NCBI GenBank assembly: GCA_023453025.1
Contig: JAEXUD010000061.1
Coordinates: forward strand, 80,649 to 144,648
Origin: Bacillota bacterium
GTDB taxonomy: Bacteria; Bacillota; Clostridia; Tissierellales; Sedimentibacteraceae
Length of the DNA stretch: 64,000 bases
Direction of reading: 5' to 3'
The position numbers were made by a program, and so were the translations under genes. Numbering within the stretch: the stretch's first letter is position 1; every line of letters begins with the position of its first letter. A model generated the notes under the pieces. It was not told where the DNA came from. It saw only the letters and a program-made list of their open reading frames with translations, and searched no databases. Shown here piece after piece: positions 51,963 through 60,380 of the stretch.

Positions 51963-52619
51963 ATGAAAACCAAATTTACTATAATTATAATAAGTTTTAT
52001 ATTTTCAATTATATTATTGTCCTGTGGATACGGCAAGTGGAATAAGGAATTATGCATTGATGGAAATATTAAGGTTGTTCCAGATCCAACAGTTTTATCA
52101 AACATGAAGGCAAAGCTCGAAGATCTTCGAAAACAATTAGATGAGCAAAAAGCTTATGAGGAGCAACAAAGAATGTTTGCAGAACAGCAAAGAATTCTAC
52201 AAGAACAGCATGAATTTTTAGAGCAAAATAATTTAATAAAAGAAGAAAAAAGCGATGATGAATTGATTGATATTTTAACACCTGATGCAGACTTAAATAT
52301 TCAAACCAATGATAATGAAGAAGCAAAAGGTGAAACAGAAAAACTAAGTAACGATCACGAAGAGTTGAGTAACGAACAATTTGAATCAAGTAAAGAAAAA
52401 ATAAATAATAAGCCTGAAGAGTCAAGCAAGGATTCTGGAAAATCAAGCAATGATTCCAAAGAACAAATTAAAGAACCGGAAGAATTAAATGCCAAAACTG
52501 AAGAATTAAATAATGGTCATGAAGAATCAAGAAATGAAACAGAAGAAACAAACAATATAGAAGAAACAAATAATACACTTGAAGAACCAATAAGCAATTC
52601 TGAAGAACCAAGCAATTAG
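51963..52619 (+). CDS. Exported acidic repeat protein with SipW-type signal
   Basis: About 218 residues from the ATG at 51963, which has GGAGGAGG 3 bases upstream; an in-frame ATG 18 bases earlier overlaps that site. The signal FIFSIILLSCGYGKWNKELC combines a camelysin-like GYGKW motif with a lipobox-like LLSCG. Next comes a Gln/Glu coiled coil (residues 45-95, EQQRMFAEQQRILQEQHEF). The last 110 residues are low-complexity repeats of EELSN, PEESS, EETNN and EEPSN units, strongly acidic. It resembles a surface spacer or a disordered matrix component. No homologue is recognised. Confidence 0.7.
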   Translation: MKTKFTIIIISFIFSIILLSCGYGKWNKELCIDGNIKVVPDPTVLSNMKAKLEDLRKQLDEQKAYEEQQRMFAEQQRILQEQHEFLEQNNLIKEEKSDDELIDILTPDADLNIQTNDNEEAKGETEKLSNDHEELSNEQFESSKEKINNKPEESSKDSGKSSNDSKEQIKEPEELNAKTEELNNGHEESRNETEETNNIEETNNTLEEPISNSEEPSN

Positions 52620-52677
52620 TTCAAGGAATAAAAAAACAATAAAATCAACATTGGAGACAAAAGGAATTATAAATAAA

Positions 52678-53904
52678 ATGAGGACAACCATATTGGGTCA
52701 TGATAAATACTCGCCCACAAGAAAATCTTATAAAAAAATCATTTTTATTATGATGTTTATAATATCTATGTATATACTAGATAATTTTTATAATAAGTTA
52801 AATATAGATTGTCATACATATAATATAATTAAGCCATTATTATGGATTGGAATATTTATCATTATATGTGGGATGCCTCATTTTAAATCAAATTCAAAAT
52901 TAAGACATAGAAACTTCGTATATATTTGGTCTCTTATTTTTGGTATATCATATATTTTATTAAATTTATTTGCCGGCTTTCTTGATGGATTAGGTAAAAG
53001 TCCTTATAATCACTCCATGCAAGGCATTATTACAAATTTTACAGTTGTAGGATCATCCTTGATTGCGAGAGAAGTCATAAGAGGCTATCTAATTAACAGT
53101 ACATCCAAAAAAGAAAACTATCTTATTTTTGTTGCAATTGCTTTTTTTATGACAATTACAACATTTTCAATTAATAAATATATTAATTTAAGTAATATGG
53201 AAGAAGCAGTAATGTTTGCAGCAGAGTACTTTTTACCTGAATTTTCACACAACTTATTTGCCTCATATCTGGTATTTTTAGGAGGGCCTGCGGCATCAAT
53301 TATATACTTGGGTATTGTTCAATTATTTCATTGGATGTCACCTGTGCTGCCCAATTTAAAGTGGATAAATGTTGCATTAATAGGTATTTTGTGTCCTATT
53401 TTCTTTTTAATGTCCATGCAGTCATCTTATACAAGACGCATTAAAAAAAGTAAAAAAAGTCAGAAGAATGATGAAGATATGATTAGCTGGATTATAACAA
53501 GCGTTGTATCAATATTGATTATTTGGTTTACGGTAGGGGTCTTCCCTATATATCCTTCAGTCATAATTACCGGAAGCATGGAACCGCAAATTAAGCCCGG
53601 GGATATAATTCTGGTAGAAAAAATAGCTGATATAAAAGATATAGAAAGTCTTTCAGTAAATGATGTAATACAGTTTCATAGAGATGGAATATTAATTTCT
53701 CACAGAATAATAGAAATTAAAACAAATGAAGAAGAAGGCCTTTTATATAAAACTAAAGGTGATAATAACTCAGGACCAGATACGGGATTGGTTAAACCAC
53801 AGGATATCAAAGGAACAATTAAGTATATTATCCCTAAAGTCGGATGGCTGACACTTCTGATAAAAAGTGACAGGGAAATACCAATTGAAGAAATAGTTTT
53901 TTAA
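52678..53904 (+). CDS. SipW-like signal peptidase I with N-terminal membrane domain
   Basis: About 408 residues from ATG at 52678; a TTG at 52651 would add 9, and neither start has an ideal site. The last 130 residues are an ER/archaeal-type signal peptidase: ITGSMEPQIKPGDIILVEKI (catalytic Ser about 300), ILISHRIIEI (His about 342 in place of Lys) and KGDNNSGPDTGLV (Asp about 362). The first 255 residues hold seven or so membrane helices that ordinary SipW (about 190 residues) lacks. One contains AREVIRGYL, faintly like a CPBP motif. It probably matures the TasA-like and related proteins nearby. Confidence 0.85.
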   Translation: MRTTILGHDKYSPTRKSYKKIIFIMMFIISMYILDNFYNKLNIDCHTYNIIKPLLWIGIFIIICGMPHFKSNSKLRHRNFVYIWSLIFGISYILLNLFAGFLDGLGKSPYNHSMQGIITNFTVVGSSLIAREVIRGYLINSTSKKENYLIFVAIAFFMTITTFSINKYINLSNMEEAVMFAAEYFLPEFSHNLFASYLVFLGGPAASIIYLGIVQLFHWMSPVLPNLKWINVALIGILCPIFFLMSMQSSYTRRIKKSKKSQKNDEDMISWIITSVVSILIIWFTVGVFPIYPSVIITGSMEPQIKPGDIILVEKIADIKDIESLSVNDVIQFHRDGILISHRIIEIKTNEEEGLLYKTKGDNNSGPDTGLVKPQDIKGTIKYIIPKVGWLTLLIKSDREIPIEEIVF

Positions 53905-54066
53905 TGTATGCTACTTAAGTATTACTCCATGGTAATAAAGTATCATAATAATTACACTTAAGTATAAATCAAAAGTAAACCTAAGTGTGTAGTAAGAGCT
54001 TATGCACAACTATATAATTTAGTTAATTGAACCGTACAGGTTAAAAAATTAAAGGAGAGGTTTAAA

Positions 54067-54900
54067 ATGAAAAAAACTAAATTAATTGCATTAACTATGG
54101 TAGTTGCCATAATGATGATGGGTGCAGGCTATGCACTTTGGTCAGAGCAACTGTTCTTAGACACAACTGTTAGAACTGGTGATTTTGATATGAAGATTAC
54201 AGAGATATCAACCAGAACTGGTGATAATGAAATTCAAAATGAAATACAGTCATATAATGGAAATACTAGTTACCATAAATTTGACTGGACTCATCAAGGA
54301 GCATCTCCTCAAATAATTTCTAATGAAAATTCGAAGATAGACGGTAATTCAGCTACTGTAGAATTTGCAGAGTTGTATCCTGGAGGAGTAGTTCAAGTGG
54401 ATATGAAAATGGTAAATCAAGGAGATATACCAGCAAGATTGAAAAGTGTAAATGTTGCATTAGTTGATGGAAATCAATATTTATTTAATAAGCTATTAGC
54501 TAAATCTTCGTGGAAAGCTGATACAGGCGGAAATGATACCCAAAATATATATGGCCACGTAAATTGGGATGCAGCTCATAATGATGGTTGGTATTATGGT
54601 GTTCAGAATGCGCTAAACGCATTGGTTACAGATTTAAATGATGATAATATTATAATTGAACCTAATGGATGGCTTAAATTGGGAGATGGTACTGAAGATG
54701 GCTGTATTCAATTTAAATTAGATCCAAATGTTGGAAATGAATACCAAGACTTAAGTTGTAAATTCAAAATAACATTCAATTGGGAACAAACAGATCCTAT
54801 CTCTGATGCATATAGCATAGATGGGCTAGATGGAAGAGATGGAGACCTTCCAGGAATACAACATGATTTTGATGCAGAATTAGAAGTAGAAGCACAATAG
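54067..54900 (+). CDS. TasA/camelysin-like major fibre protein
   Basis: 277 residues. The signal MKKTKLIALTMVVAIMMMGA runs into GYALWSEQLFLDTTVRTGDF, the standard CalY/TasA opening in which the mature chain begins near the SipW site. The body is a beta jelly-roll pattern: FAELYPGGVVQVDMKMVNQG (about residues 100-119) is the typical TasA strand block. No Cys. The family forms extracellular amyloid-like or donor-strand fibres in biofilms. A promoter-like TATAAT (54013-54018) and a strong terminator (54935-54972) on either side suggest separate, high expression. GGAGAGG precedes the ATG. The 162-base gap before it holds several short inverted repeats (for example ACACTTA/TAAGTGT). Confidence 0.85.
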   Translation: MKKTKLIALTMVVAIMMMGAGYALWSEQLFLDTTVRTGDFDMKITEISTRTGDNEIQNEIQSYNGNTSYHKFDWTHQGASPQIISNENSKIDGNSATVEFAELYPGGVVQVDMKMVNQGDIPARLKSVNVALVDGNQYLFNKLLAKSSWKADTGGNDTQNIYGHVNWDAAHNDGWYYGVQNALNALVTDLNDDNIIIEPNGWLKLGDGTEDGCIQFKLDPNVGNEYQDLSCKFKITFNWEQTDPISDAYSIDGLDGRDGDLPGIQHDFDAELEVEAQ

Positions 54901-54934
54901 AAGGGCAAATTTTTGTTTAAATAATTAATAAAAT

Positions 54935-54972
54935 AACCAAGTGTAGGAACCTTAATTCTTACACTTGGTTTT
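54935..54972 (+). terminator. Terminator after the TasA-like gene
   Basis: AACCAAGTGTA / TACACTTGGTT with further A-T pairs inward, then TTTT. It lies inside the locus, so the genes after it would be made at a lower level than the fibre protein. Confidence 0.82.
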
Positions 54973-55028
54973 ACGCTACTAAATTAAGTTTTGGCATAAG
55001 TTACCAATGGTACCTAGGGGGTATTAAC

Positions 55029-56144
55029 ATGAGATTAAATTTAAATAAAAACATTAGAAAAGTAATTATTTTCGTATTGATAATTTTAATTCTATTTTTT
55101 ACATGCTTAATATATAATGAAGCATATAATACAGGTTTTGAAGAACAAAAAATTCCAGTGTATAGTTATAACAATAAAGGATCAATAAATTATACAGTAT
55201 ATTTAAAGTCAAACAAACTATACAATGATAATAAGTTAGACGAAGGTAAATTATATATAACAGAATTTGTTGATTATTTAGAAGTGAATTTAAGATACGA
55301 ATTTATTGGAGAAAAAGATGCTGATGTTAAAGCTGAATATAGTACTATTGCTAATGTACAAGGATTTAACAAAGAAGGAGAAAAGGTTTTTAATATTTGG
55401 GAAAAAGATTTTTTAATTGCACCAAATAAAACTATTAGTATTTATGATAATAAAATTTTAATTAATGAAAAAGTAAAGCTAAACATTAATGAATATAATA
55501 CATTTGTTGAAGATATAGAAGAAGCATCTAAAATTAACTGTCAGACAAAATTAACATTATTTATGAATGTTAACTTAACAGGAACTACTGAAAAAGGTGC
55601 TATTGAAGATTCGATATCCACTAGTCTTATAATTCCATTGGATGTTACAATGTTTGAAATAACAGGAAATAATATAGTAGATAAACCCGGAGTAATAGAA
55701 GAAATTATAAAGGTACAGATTCCGGTAAACAAGAATCTAATTATAACTTATGGAATAATAATGGCATTTTTAATAATGGCATTAATGACATTAATATTTT
55801 TTAGTCAAGCAGCTCCTGAGAAAGACCAGCTTGAAAAAGCGCTTAATAAAATATTTAAAAATCATGGAGATAGGTTAGTTGCATTAAAAACAATGATTAG
55901 TGAAAATAAGCCACTAATTGTTAAATCTATTGATGATTTAGTTAAAATTGCTGATGAAATTGGAAAGCCTATTTTATATATATATAGAGATGATTATAAA
56001 AAAATTAATAAGTTTTATGTAGTTAATGATGATGAAGTGTTTTTACTTGATTTATCATATCTAAATACTACGGAACAAAAAAAAGATACAATAATAAAAA
56101 ATGCGACAGAGCAAATCAAAACAGAATCTCAGTTGAATGTATAA
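55029..56144 (+). CDS. DUF5305-like membrane protein of the matrix locus
   Basis: 371 residues. One N-terminal helix (VIIFVLIILILFFTCLIY, residues 12-29), a beta-rich external domain of about 200 residues (INYTVYLKSNKLYND, LYITEFVDYLEVNLRYEF), a second helix (LIITYGIIMAFLIMALMTLI, about 240-259) and a cytoplasmic tail of about 110 residues. This two-helix layout matches what I know of DUF5305 proteins, which often sit beside SipW and camelysin genes. It could act in fibre assembly or envelope anchoring. GGGGG precedes the ATG. Confidence 0.7.
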   Translation: MRLNLNKNIRKVIIFVLIILILFFTCLIYNEAYNTGFEEQKIPVYSYNNKGSINYTVYLKSNKLYNDNKLDEGKLYITEFVDYLEVNLRYEFIGEKDADVKAEYSTIANVQGFNKEGEKVFNIWEKDFLIAPNKTISIYDNKILINEKVKLNINEYNTFVEDIEEASKINCQTKLTLFMNVNLTGTTEKGAIEDSISTSLIIPLDVTMFEITGNNIVDKPGVIEEIIKVQIPVNKNLIITYGIIMAFLIMALMTLIFFSQAAPEKDQLEKALNKIFKNHGDRLVALKTMISENKPLIVKSIDDLVKIADEIGKPILYIYRDDYKKINKFYVVNDDEVFLLDLSYLNTTEQKKDTIIKNATEQIKTESQLNV

Positions 56145-56183
56145 GAATAAATATATAGCATCCAATCAAAGGGAGTGAACAAA

Positions 56184-57533
56184 TTGAAGTTTATAAACAA
56201 ATTTTTCATGACAATATTTAGGATAGGTGTAATTGTATTAATTGGAGGAGTTTTAACCAGTAACATGATGGAACTTACTTTTTCTGCAGCTACACAAAAC
56301 AAACCTAATGTACTTGTTACAATAAATAATGATGGCAGTATTGCACAAAGCGGTAATCTCTTTGATGGTCAGTTGTATCCAAGCACCGAAACGGATGCCT
56401 ATAATGGGGTTCACGGTATAAACGGCGTCATAAGAATTCAAAATAATTATAGAAGAATTGATGTAGATAATTTAGCCATAGGTATTAAGGATATGGTTAT
56501 AGGAAATGATTATCCCAGAGATATTGTATTTAATTCATTTTTAAAAAACGTTAGATTAAAAGTTGAAAAGGGTATGATGTTCTCTTTCAATAAAACATTA
56601 GTGGAATATACAGGTCTCGAAAACATATTATATGAGGACGATAACAATGAATATAACGGATACATCTTGGACAAAAATGATAAGTTCAGTTTAAATAAAG
56701 GAGATACAGTTGATTTAAAATATTCATTGCATATGAATTTGGAAGCAGGTAATGAACTTCAGTCAATTACAGCAAATGTGCCAATATATATTAATCTGAT
56801 AGGAGCACATAATACAGATGATGACGACGATGATGACGATGTTGTAATAATCAAAGATAATAAAATTCCGGTAGCAGAACTGAATAAAGAAGATCACTTC
56901 CAATATATCCAGGGATATCCTGACAATACAGTAAGACCGGAAGGATTGATAACCAGGGAAGAAGTGGCAGCGGTGTTCTACAGACTTCTTGAACCAAGTT
57001 ACAGGATGAGTATATTAACGGAAAATGAAGAATTTCCTGATGTTGAATCAAGCAGATGGTCAATAAAACATATTGCTACTTTAGCTAATGGAAGTATAAT
57101 AGAAGGATATCCTGATGGCAATTTTAAACCTGAGAATCCGATTACCAGAGCAGAATTGGCTGCAATAGCATCTAAATTTGACAAACTAAGTGCTTTACAA
57201 GAAAACAGTTTTGTTGATATTGAAGGTCATTGGTCAATTGAATATATTAATTCTGCTGCTGCAAAAGGCTGGGTAAGCGGCTATCCGGATGGAACATTTA
57301 AGCCAGATCAATATATAACCAGAGCAGAATTTGTAACTTTGGTAAACAATGTATTAGGAAGAAAAGTACATAAGGACAATATATTAGACGATGCAAAGAA
57401 ATTTCCTGATTTATCAGAAAATATGTGGTATTATGAAGCAATGATGGAAGCTATTAACAGCCACCTATATAATAGAGACGAAAATTTTAATGAAATATGG
57501 ATCGAAATAATTTATCCACAATTAGACTTATAA
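56184..57533 (+). CDS. SLH-domain surface protein with TasA-like N-terminal region
   Basis: About 449 residues from TTG at 56184, with GGGAG 8 bases upstream; a GTG at 56175 overlaps the site. A signal helix (residues 12-36) precedes a beta domain (residues 42-208) whose opening NVLVTINNDGSIAQSGNLFD and strand IDVDNLAIGIKDMVIG resemble the neighbouring TasA-like proteins. A linker with eight consecutive Asp (about 212-219) leads to three SLH repeats: YIQGYPDNTVRPEGLITREE, IIEGYPDGNFKPENPITRAE and WVSGYPDGTFKPDQYITRAE. SLH modules bind pyruvylated cell-wall polymer. It may anchor the fibres to the wall. Confidence 0.85.
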   Translation: MKFINKFFMTIFRIGVIVLIGGVLTSNMMELTFSAATQNKPNVLVTINNDGSIAQSGNLFDGQLYPSTETDAYNGVHGINGVIRIQNNYRRIDVDNLAIGIKDMVIGNDYPRDIVFNSFLKNVRLKVEKGMMFSFNKTLVEYTGLENILYEDDNNEYNGYILDKNDKFSLNKGDTVDLKYSLHMNLEAGNELQSITANVPIYINLIGAHNTDDDDDDDDVVIIKDNKIPVAELNKEDHFQYIQGYPDNTVRPEGLITREEVAAVFYRLLEPSYRMSILTENEEFPDVESSRWSIKHIATLANGSIIEGYPDGNFKPENPITRAELAAIASKFDKLSALQENSFVDIEGHWSIEYINSAAAKGWVSGYPDGTFKPDQYITRAEFVTLVNNVLGRKVHKDNILDDAKKFPDLSENMWYYEAMMEAINSHLYNRDENFNEIWIEIIYPQLDL

Positions 57534-57557
57534 AAAATTAGAAGTTTAAAAATATCT

Positions 57558-57595
57558 GGACGATGCTTTTCAATATACAAAAGAATCGTCCTTTT
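57558..57595 (+). terminator. Terminator of the matrix locus
   Basis: GGACGAT / ATCGTCC with inner CTTTT / AAAAG pairing, then TTTT. It lies about 25 bases past the SLH gene stop. Confidence 0.8.
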
Positions 57596-57637
57596 AATTC
57601 CAAGCATAATTTCATGACAACTTTACCTTTGCCAGTG

Positions 57638-57693
57638 TTGACAAATAAAAAATGCTAAGATATGATTTAGTAAATCATATCTTAGCATTTTTT
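57638..57693 (+). promoter_or_regulatory. Promoter embedded in a long perfect palindrome
   Basis: TTGACA (57638-57643), 17 bases and TATGAT (57661-57666) form a near-consensus promoter for the acetyltransferase gene. A perfect inverted repeat (57647-57693: TGCTAAGATATGATTTA / its complement, flanked by A and T runs) covers the spacer, the -10 and the start site. It could be an operator, or a bidirectional terminator reused as a promoter. Confidence 0.6.
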
Positions 57694-57778
57694 ATGAGGT
57701 ATTTTTCAGAGATATCCTTGAAAAAATGCTTATAATTTAAATATGGTAATTCTATAATATGCAAAAGGAAGTGTTTTA

Positions 57779-58324
57779 ATGCCACAAATCAGACCTACCT
57801 ACCCAAAATTAGCCTTAAATAAGATTGTAAAAGAGGATATGGAATTTATTTATGAATGGTTTTCGGACAGTGAGTTCTTGAAATTTTATGATTATATGCC
57901 GCCGGAACCACAGACAAAAAAAGAAGTTAATGAAGTGTTTAATGCTTATGAAAAAAATGAAGGCTCGGATGTTTTTGCAATCAGGCTTTTGGGCAATAAT
58001 CAAATAATAGGTATAGCCGGTTTTGATGATATAGTTAAAGAAAATAAGGTTGCAACTTTATTTATTGGTATAGGTAATAAAAATATAAGAGGAAAAGGTT
58101 ATGGAAAGGATGCTCTGAATCAGTTGCTTGATTATGGGTTCAATGAATTGAATTTTCACAGAATACAGCTGAATGTTCTGGAATTCAATGTAGCTGCGAT
58201 TGCTTTGTACGAGAAGGCAGGTTTTAAAAGAGAGGGAATATTCAGAGAATTTGTGTTACGAGACGGAAAAAGGTATGATTTATATTTATACGGGTTATTG
58301 ATCAGAGAATGGAAAAATTATTAA
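57779..58324 (+). CDS. GNAT family N-acetyltransferase (RimJ/RimL type)
   Basis: 181 residues. The acetyl-CoA binding motif is IGNKNIRGKGYGKDALNQLL (about residues 99-118), followed by FHRIQLNVLEFNVAAIALYEKAGF (in two parts, about residues 127-150). This is the layout of RimL-like and SpeG-like enzymes. The acceptor substrate is not evident. It stands alone behind the palindromic promoter; the 150 bases after it show nothing notable. Confidence 0.88.
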   Translation: MPQIRPTYPKLALNKIVKEDMEFIYEWFSDSEFLKFYDYMPPEPQTKKEVNEVFNAYEKNEGSDVFAIRLLGNNQIIGIAGFDDIVKENKVATLFIGIGNKNIRGKGYGKDALNQLLDYGFNELNFHRIQLNVLEFNVAAIALYEKAGFKREGIFREFVLRDGKRYDLYLYGLLIREWKNY

Positions 58325-58492
58325 ATATAAAAATAGCAAGAAGTTATCTCAAAAAATGAAATGAAAGGAAACGTCCGTAAAATTTATTTTGATAAATATA
58401 TTTCTATGTTCTAAACAAACTATCTTTTTGGCCGATATATTTTATACTGCTTTTAAGAAAACGTATACTTTCAAATGCATCTGGGAGGGAAA

Positions 58493-59314
58493 ATGAAAAA
58501 AGAAAATTTAGAAGTACTTGGAGATTTTATTAGTATTTTTCAAAATTTAGTGGCGGCTGATTTTAATATTGCAGTAAGTGACACAGAAAAAATTGTAGCA
58601 GCAAGACCAGGAAAAACAATAAACTTAAATCTTCATAAGGGTGAAATTCTGAAAGATGGTTCAGTTGCTTTGGAAGCCATACATTCAGGAGATCCGGTTA
58701 TAAGACAGGTTCCGCGAGAAGTTTATGGAGTTCCATACATGGGCAGAGCGATACCTTTATTAGATGGTAATGAAGTTATTGGATGCATAATAGTTGCTGA
58801 ATCATTAGATGCAAAAGAAAAGCTTATAGATATGGCTCAAAATTTATCGACGACAATTGAACAGATAACTGCAGCAATGGAAGAGAATGCATCAGGATTA
58901 GAAAAGGTAGCCAGCCTAAGCTATCAAATGGAACATGTTTCAGAAGTTAATCTGCAATCTGTCAAAGAAACGGATAAGATTGTCGATACTGTTTATAACA
59001 TAGCAAGACAATCCAAGCTTTTAGGTCTTAATGCTTCAATAGAGGCAGCACGTGCAGGAAATGCAGGACTGGGATTTAACGTAGTTGCTTCTGAGATAAG
59101 TCAGTTAGCTGAGAATAGTACAAGCTCAACAAAAAAGATTACAGATATATTAGAAAAATTGAAAACAGAAAATGATAAAGTAAATAAAACAAGTCAGGAA
59201 CTATCTTCAATATTAAATCAAATAGCAGCCGCTACCGAGGAAGTTAGCGCAGCAACTCAATCCCTGACAAATATGTCATCGGAGTTGGTATACATGGCTG
59301 AAAATTTAATATAA
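58493..59314 (+). CDS. Soluble methyl-accepting chemotaxis-like protein, copy 1
   Basis: 273 residues from the ATG at 58493 (GGGAGGG upstream; a longer start at 58475 is not needed). No membrane helix or HAMP domain. Residues 1-115 are a small sensory domain (SDTEKIVAARPGKTINL, GRAIPLLDGNEVIGCIIVAE). Residues 118-273 are a short MCP signalling hairpin with tip IARQSKLLGLNASIEAARAG, in which Lys and Gly replace the usual Asn and Ala. The protein is a cytoplasmic sensor for the chemotaxis kinase or a related pathway. About three-quarters identical by eye to the next gene. Confidence 0.88.
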   Translation: MKKENLEVLGDFISIFQNLVAADFNIAVSDTEKIVAARPGKTINLNLHKGEILKDGSVALEAIHSGDPVIRQVPREVYGVPYMGRAIPLLDGNEVIGCIIVAESLDAKEKLIDMAQNLSTTIEQITAAMEENASGLEKVASLSYQMEHVSEVNLQSVKETDKIVDTVYNIARQSKLLGLNASIEAARAGNAGLGFNVVASEISQLAENSTSSTKKITDILEKLKTENDKVNKTSQELSSILNQIAAATEEVSAATQSLTNMSSELVYMAENLI

Positions 59315-59414
59315 GAATGAGCCATCCTCTAAATTAATTAAACTATATGTCGATACTATTAATGCATAGTTTATATAAGCATAACAAATTCAATATATTA
59401 ATCTTGGAGGATAA

Positions 59415-60236
59415 ATGAAAAAAGAACATTTAGAAATTCTTGGAGATTTTATTGGTATATTTCAAAGCTTAGTGACTGCAGATTTTAACATTACTGTAAG
59501 TGATACAGAAAGGGTCATAGCCATAAAGCCCGGTAAGACTATAAATTTTGATGTACATAAGGGAGATATTTTAAAAGATGGAACAGTTGCCTTAGAGGCA
59601 ATGCGGCTAAAAAAGCCTGTTACCAGACTGGTTCCTCGTGAATTATACGGAATTCCATATATGGGCAGAGCGGTGCCCTTATTAGACGGCAATATAGTTA
59701 TTGGATGTATTGTTGCTGCTGAATCACTGGACTCAAAAGAGAAGCTGGTTAGTATGGCCCAGAACTTATCAACAGTTATAGAACAAATAACGGCGGCTAT
59801 TAATGAGAATTCAGCGGGCTTAGAAAAAGTCGCGAGCTTAAGCTATCAGATGGAAAATGTTTCTGAGGTTAGCCTTGAGTCAGTTAAAGAAACTGATAAA
59901 ATCATTGAAACCGTTTATAATATATCGAGACAGACAAAGTTATTGGGATTTAATGCATCAATTGAAGCTGCCCGTGCCGGTTATGAAGGCAGAGGATTTA
60001 GTGTTGTTGCAAGTGAAATCAGCTTGTTAGCAGAAAACAGCTCAAATTCAACTAAAAAAATAAATGATATTTTGGATAAATTAAAAGCTGAAAATGAAAA
60101 CGTTAGCAAACAAAGTCAAGAACTGTCTTCAGTATTAACTCAAATTGCTGCATCTACTGAGGAGGTCAGTGCATCAGTTCATTCTTTATCATCTATGTCT
60201 GAAGAATTGGTTAGTATGGCTGAGAATTTAATATAG
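59415..60236 (+). CDS. Soluble methyl-accepting chemotaxis-like protein, copy 2
   Basis: 273 residues, tandem paralogue of the preceding gene with the same layout and length. The sensory part is more diverged (SDTERVIAIKPGKTINFDVH) than the hairpin (ISRQTKLLGFNASIEAARAG), as expected if the two recognise different signals. GGAGGAT precedes the ATG. The 100-base gap between the copies shows no terminator, so they may share a transcript. Confidence 0.88.
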   Translation: MKKEHLEILGDFIGIFQSLVTADFNITVSDTERVIAIKPGKTINFDVHKGDILKDGTVALEAMRLKKPVTRLVPRELYGIPYMGRAVPLLDGNIVIGCIVAAESLDSKEKLVSMAQNLSTVIEQITAAINENSAGLEKVASLSYQMENVSEVSLESVKETDKIIETVYNISRQTKLLGFNASIEAARAGYEGRGFSVVASEISLLAENSSNSTKKINDILDKLKAENENVSKQSQELSSVLTQIAASTEEVSASVHSLSSMSEELVSMAENLI

Positions 60237-60248
60237 GTGTCAAAAGAG

Positions 60249-60276
60249 GAGATTCTTCACCTTCGGTTCAAATGAC
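60249..60276 (-). repeat. Copy of the GTCATTCTGA repeat family (inverted)
   Basis: The reverse complement reads GTCATTTGAACCGAAGGT, then GAAGAATCTC. A second GTCAT motif on the same strand lies at 60296-60300 around GAGGGTGCGGCCCTC. It is in the gap between convergent genes. Confidence 0.65.
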
Positions 60277-60340
60277 GAGGGCCGCACCCTCGGTATGACG
60301 GTTATTCATAGCAAAGACAGATAAAGAGAGAAATAATACA

Positions 60341-60378
60341 AAAACAGGAACAACGAGCATAGGTTGTTCCTGTTTTTT
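60341..60378. terminator. Bidirectional terminator between MCP copy 2 and trxA
   Basis: AAAACAGGAACAAC / GTTGTTCCTGTTTT with an 8-base loop, U-runs on both strands. It serves the plus-strand MCP genes and the minus-strand trxA. Confidence 0.88.
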
Positions 60379-60380
60379 GG

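Noticed and set aside
53905..54066. Gap before the TasA-like gene as another riboswitch.
   Set aside because: It has short inverted repeats only; no known aptamer core and no U-tailed hairpin.
54708..54908. Minus-strand open frame inside the TasA-like gene.
   Set aside because: Antisense shadow with no start signal.
9571..60276. Recurrent GTCATTCTGA words considered as a CRISPR array.
   Set aside because: Copies are kilobases apart, not regularly spaced, and no cas gene is present.
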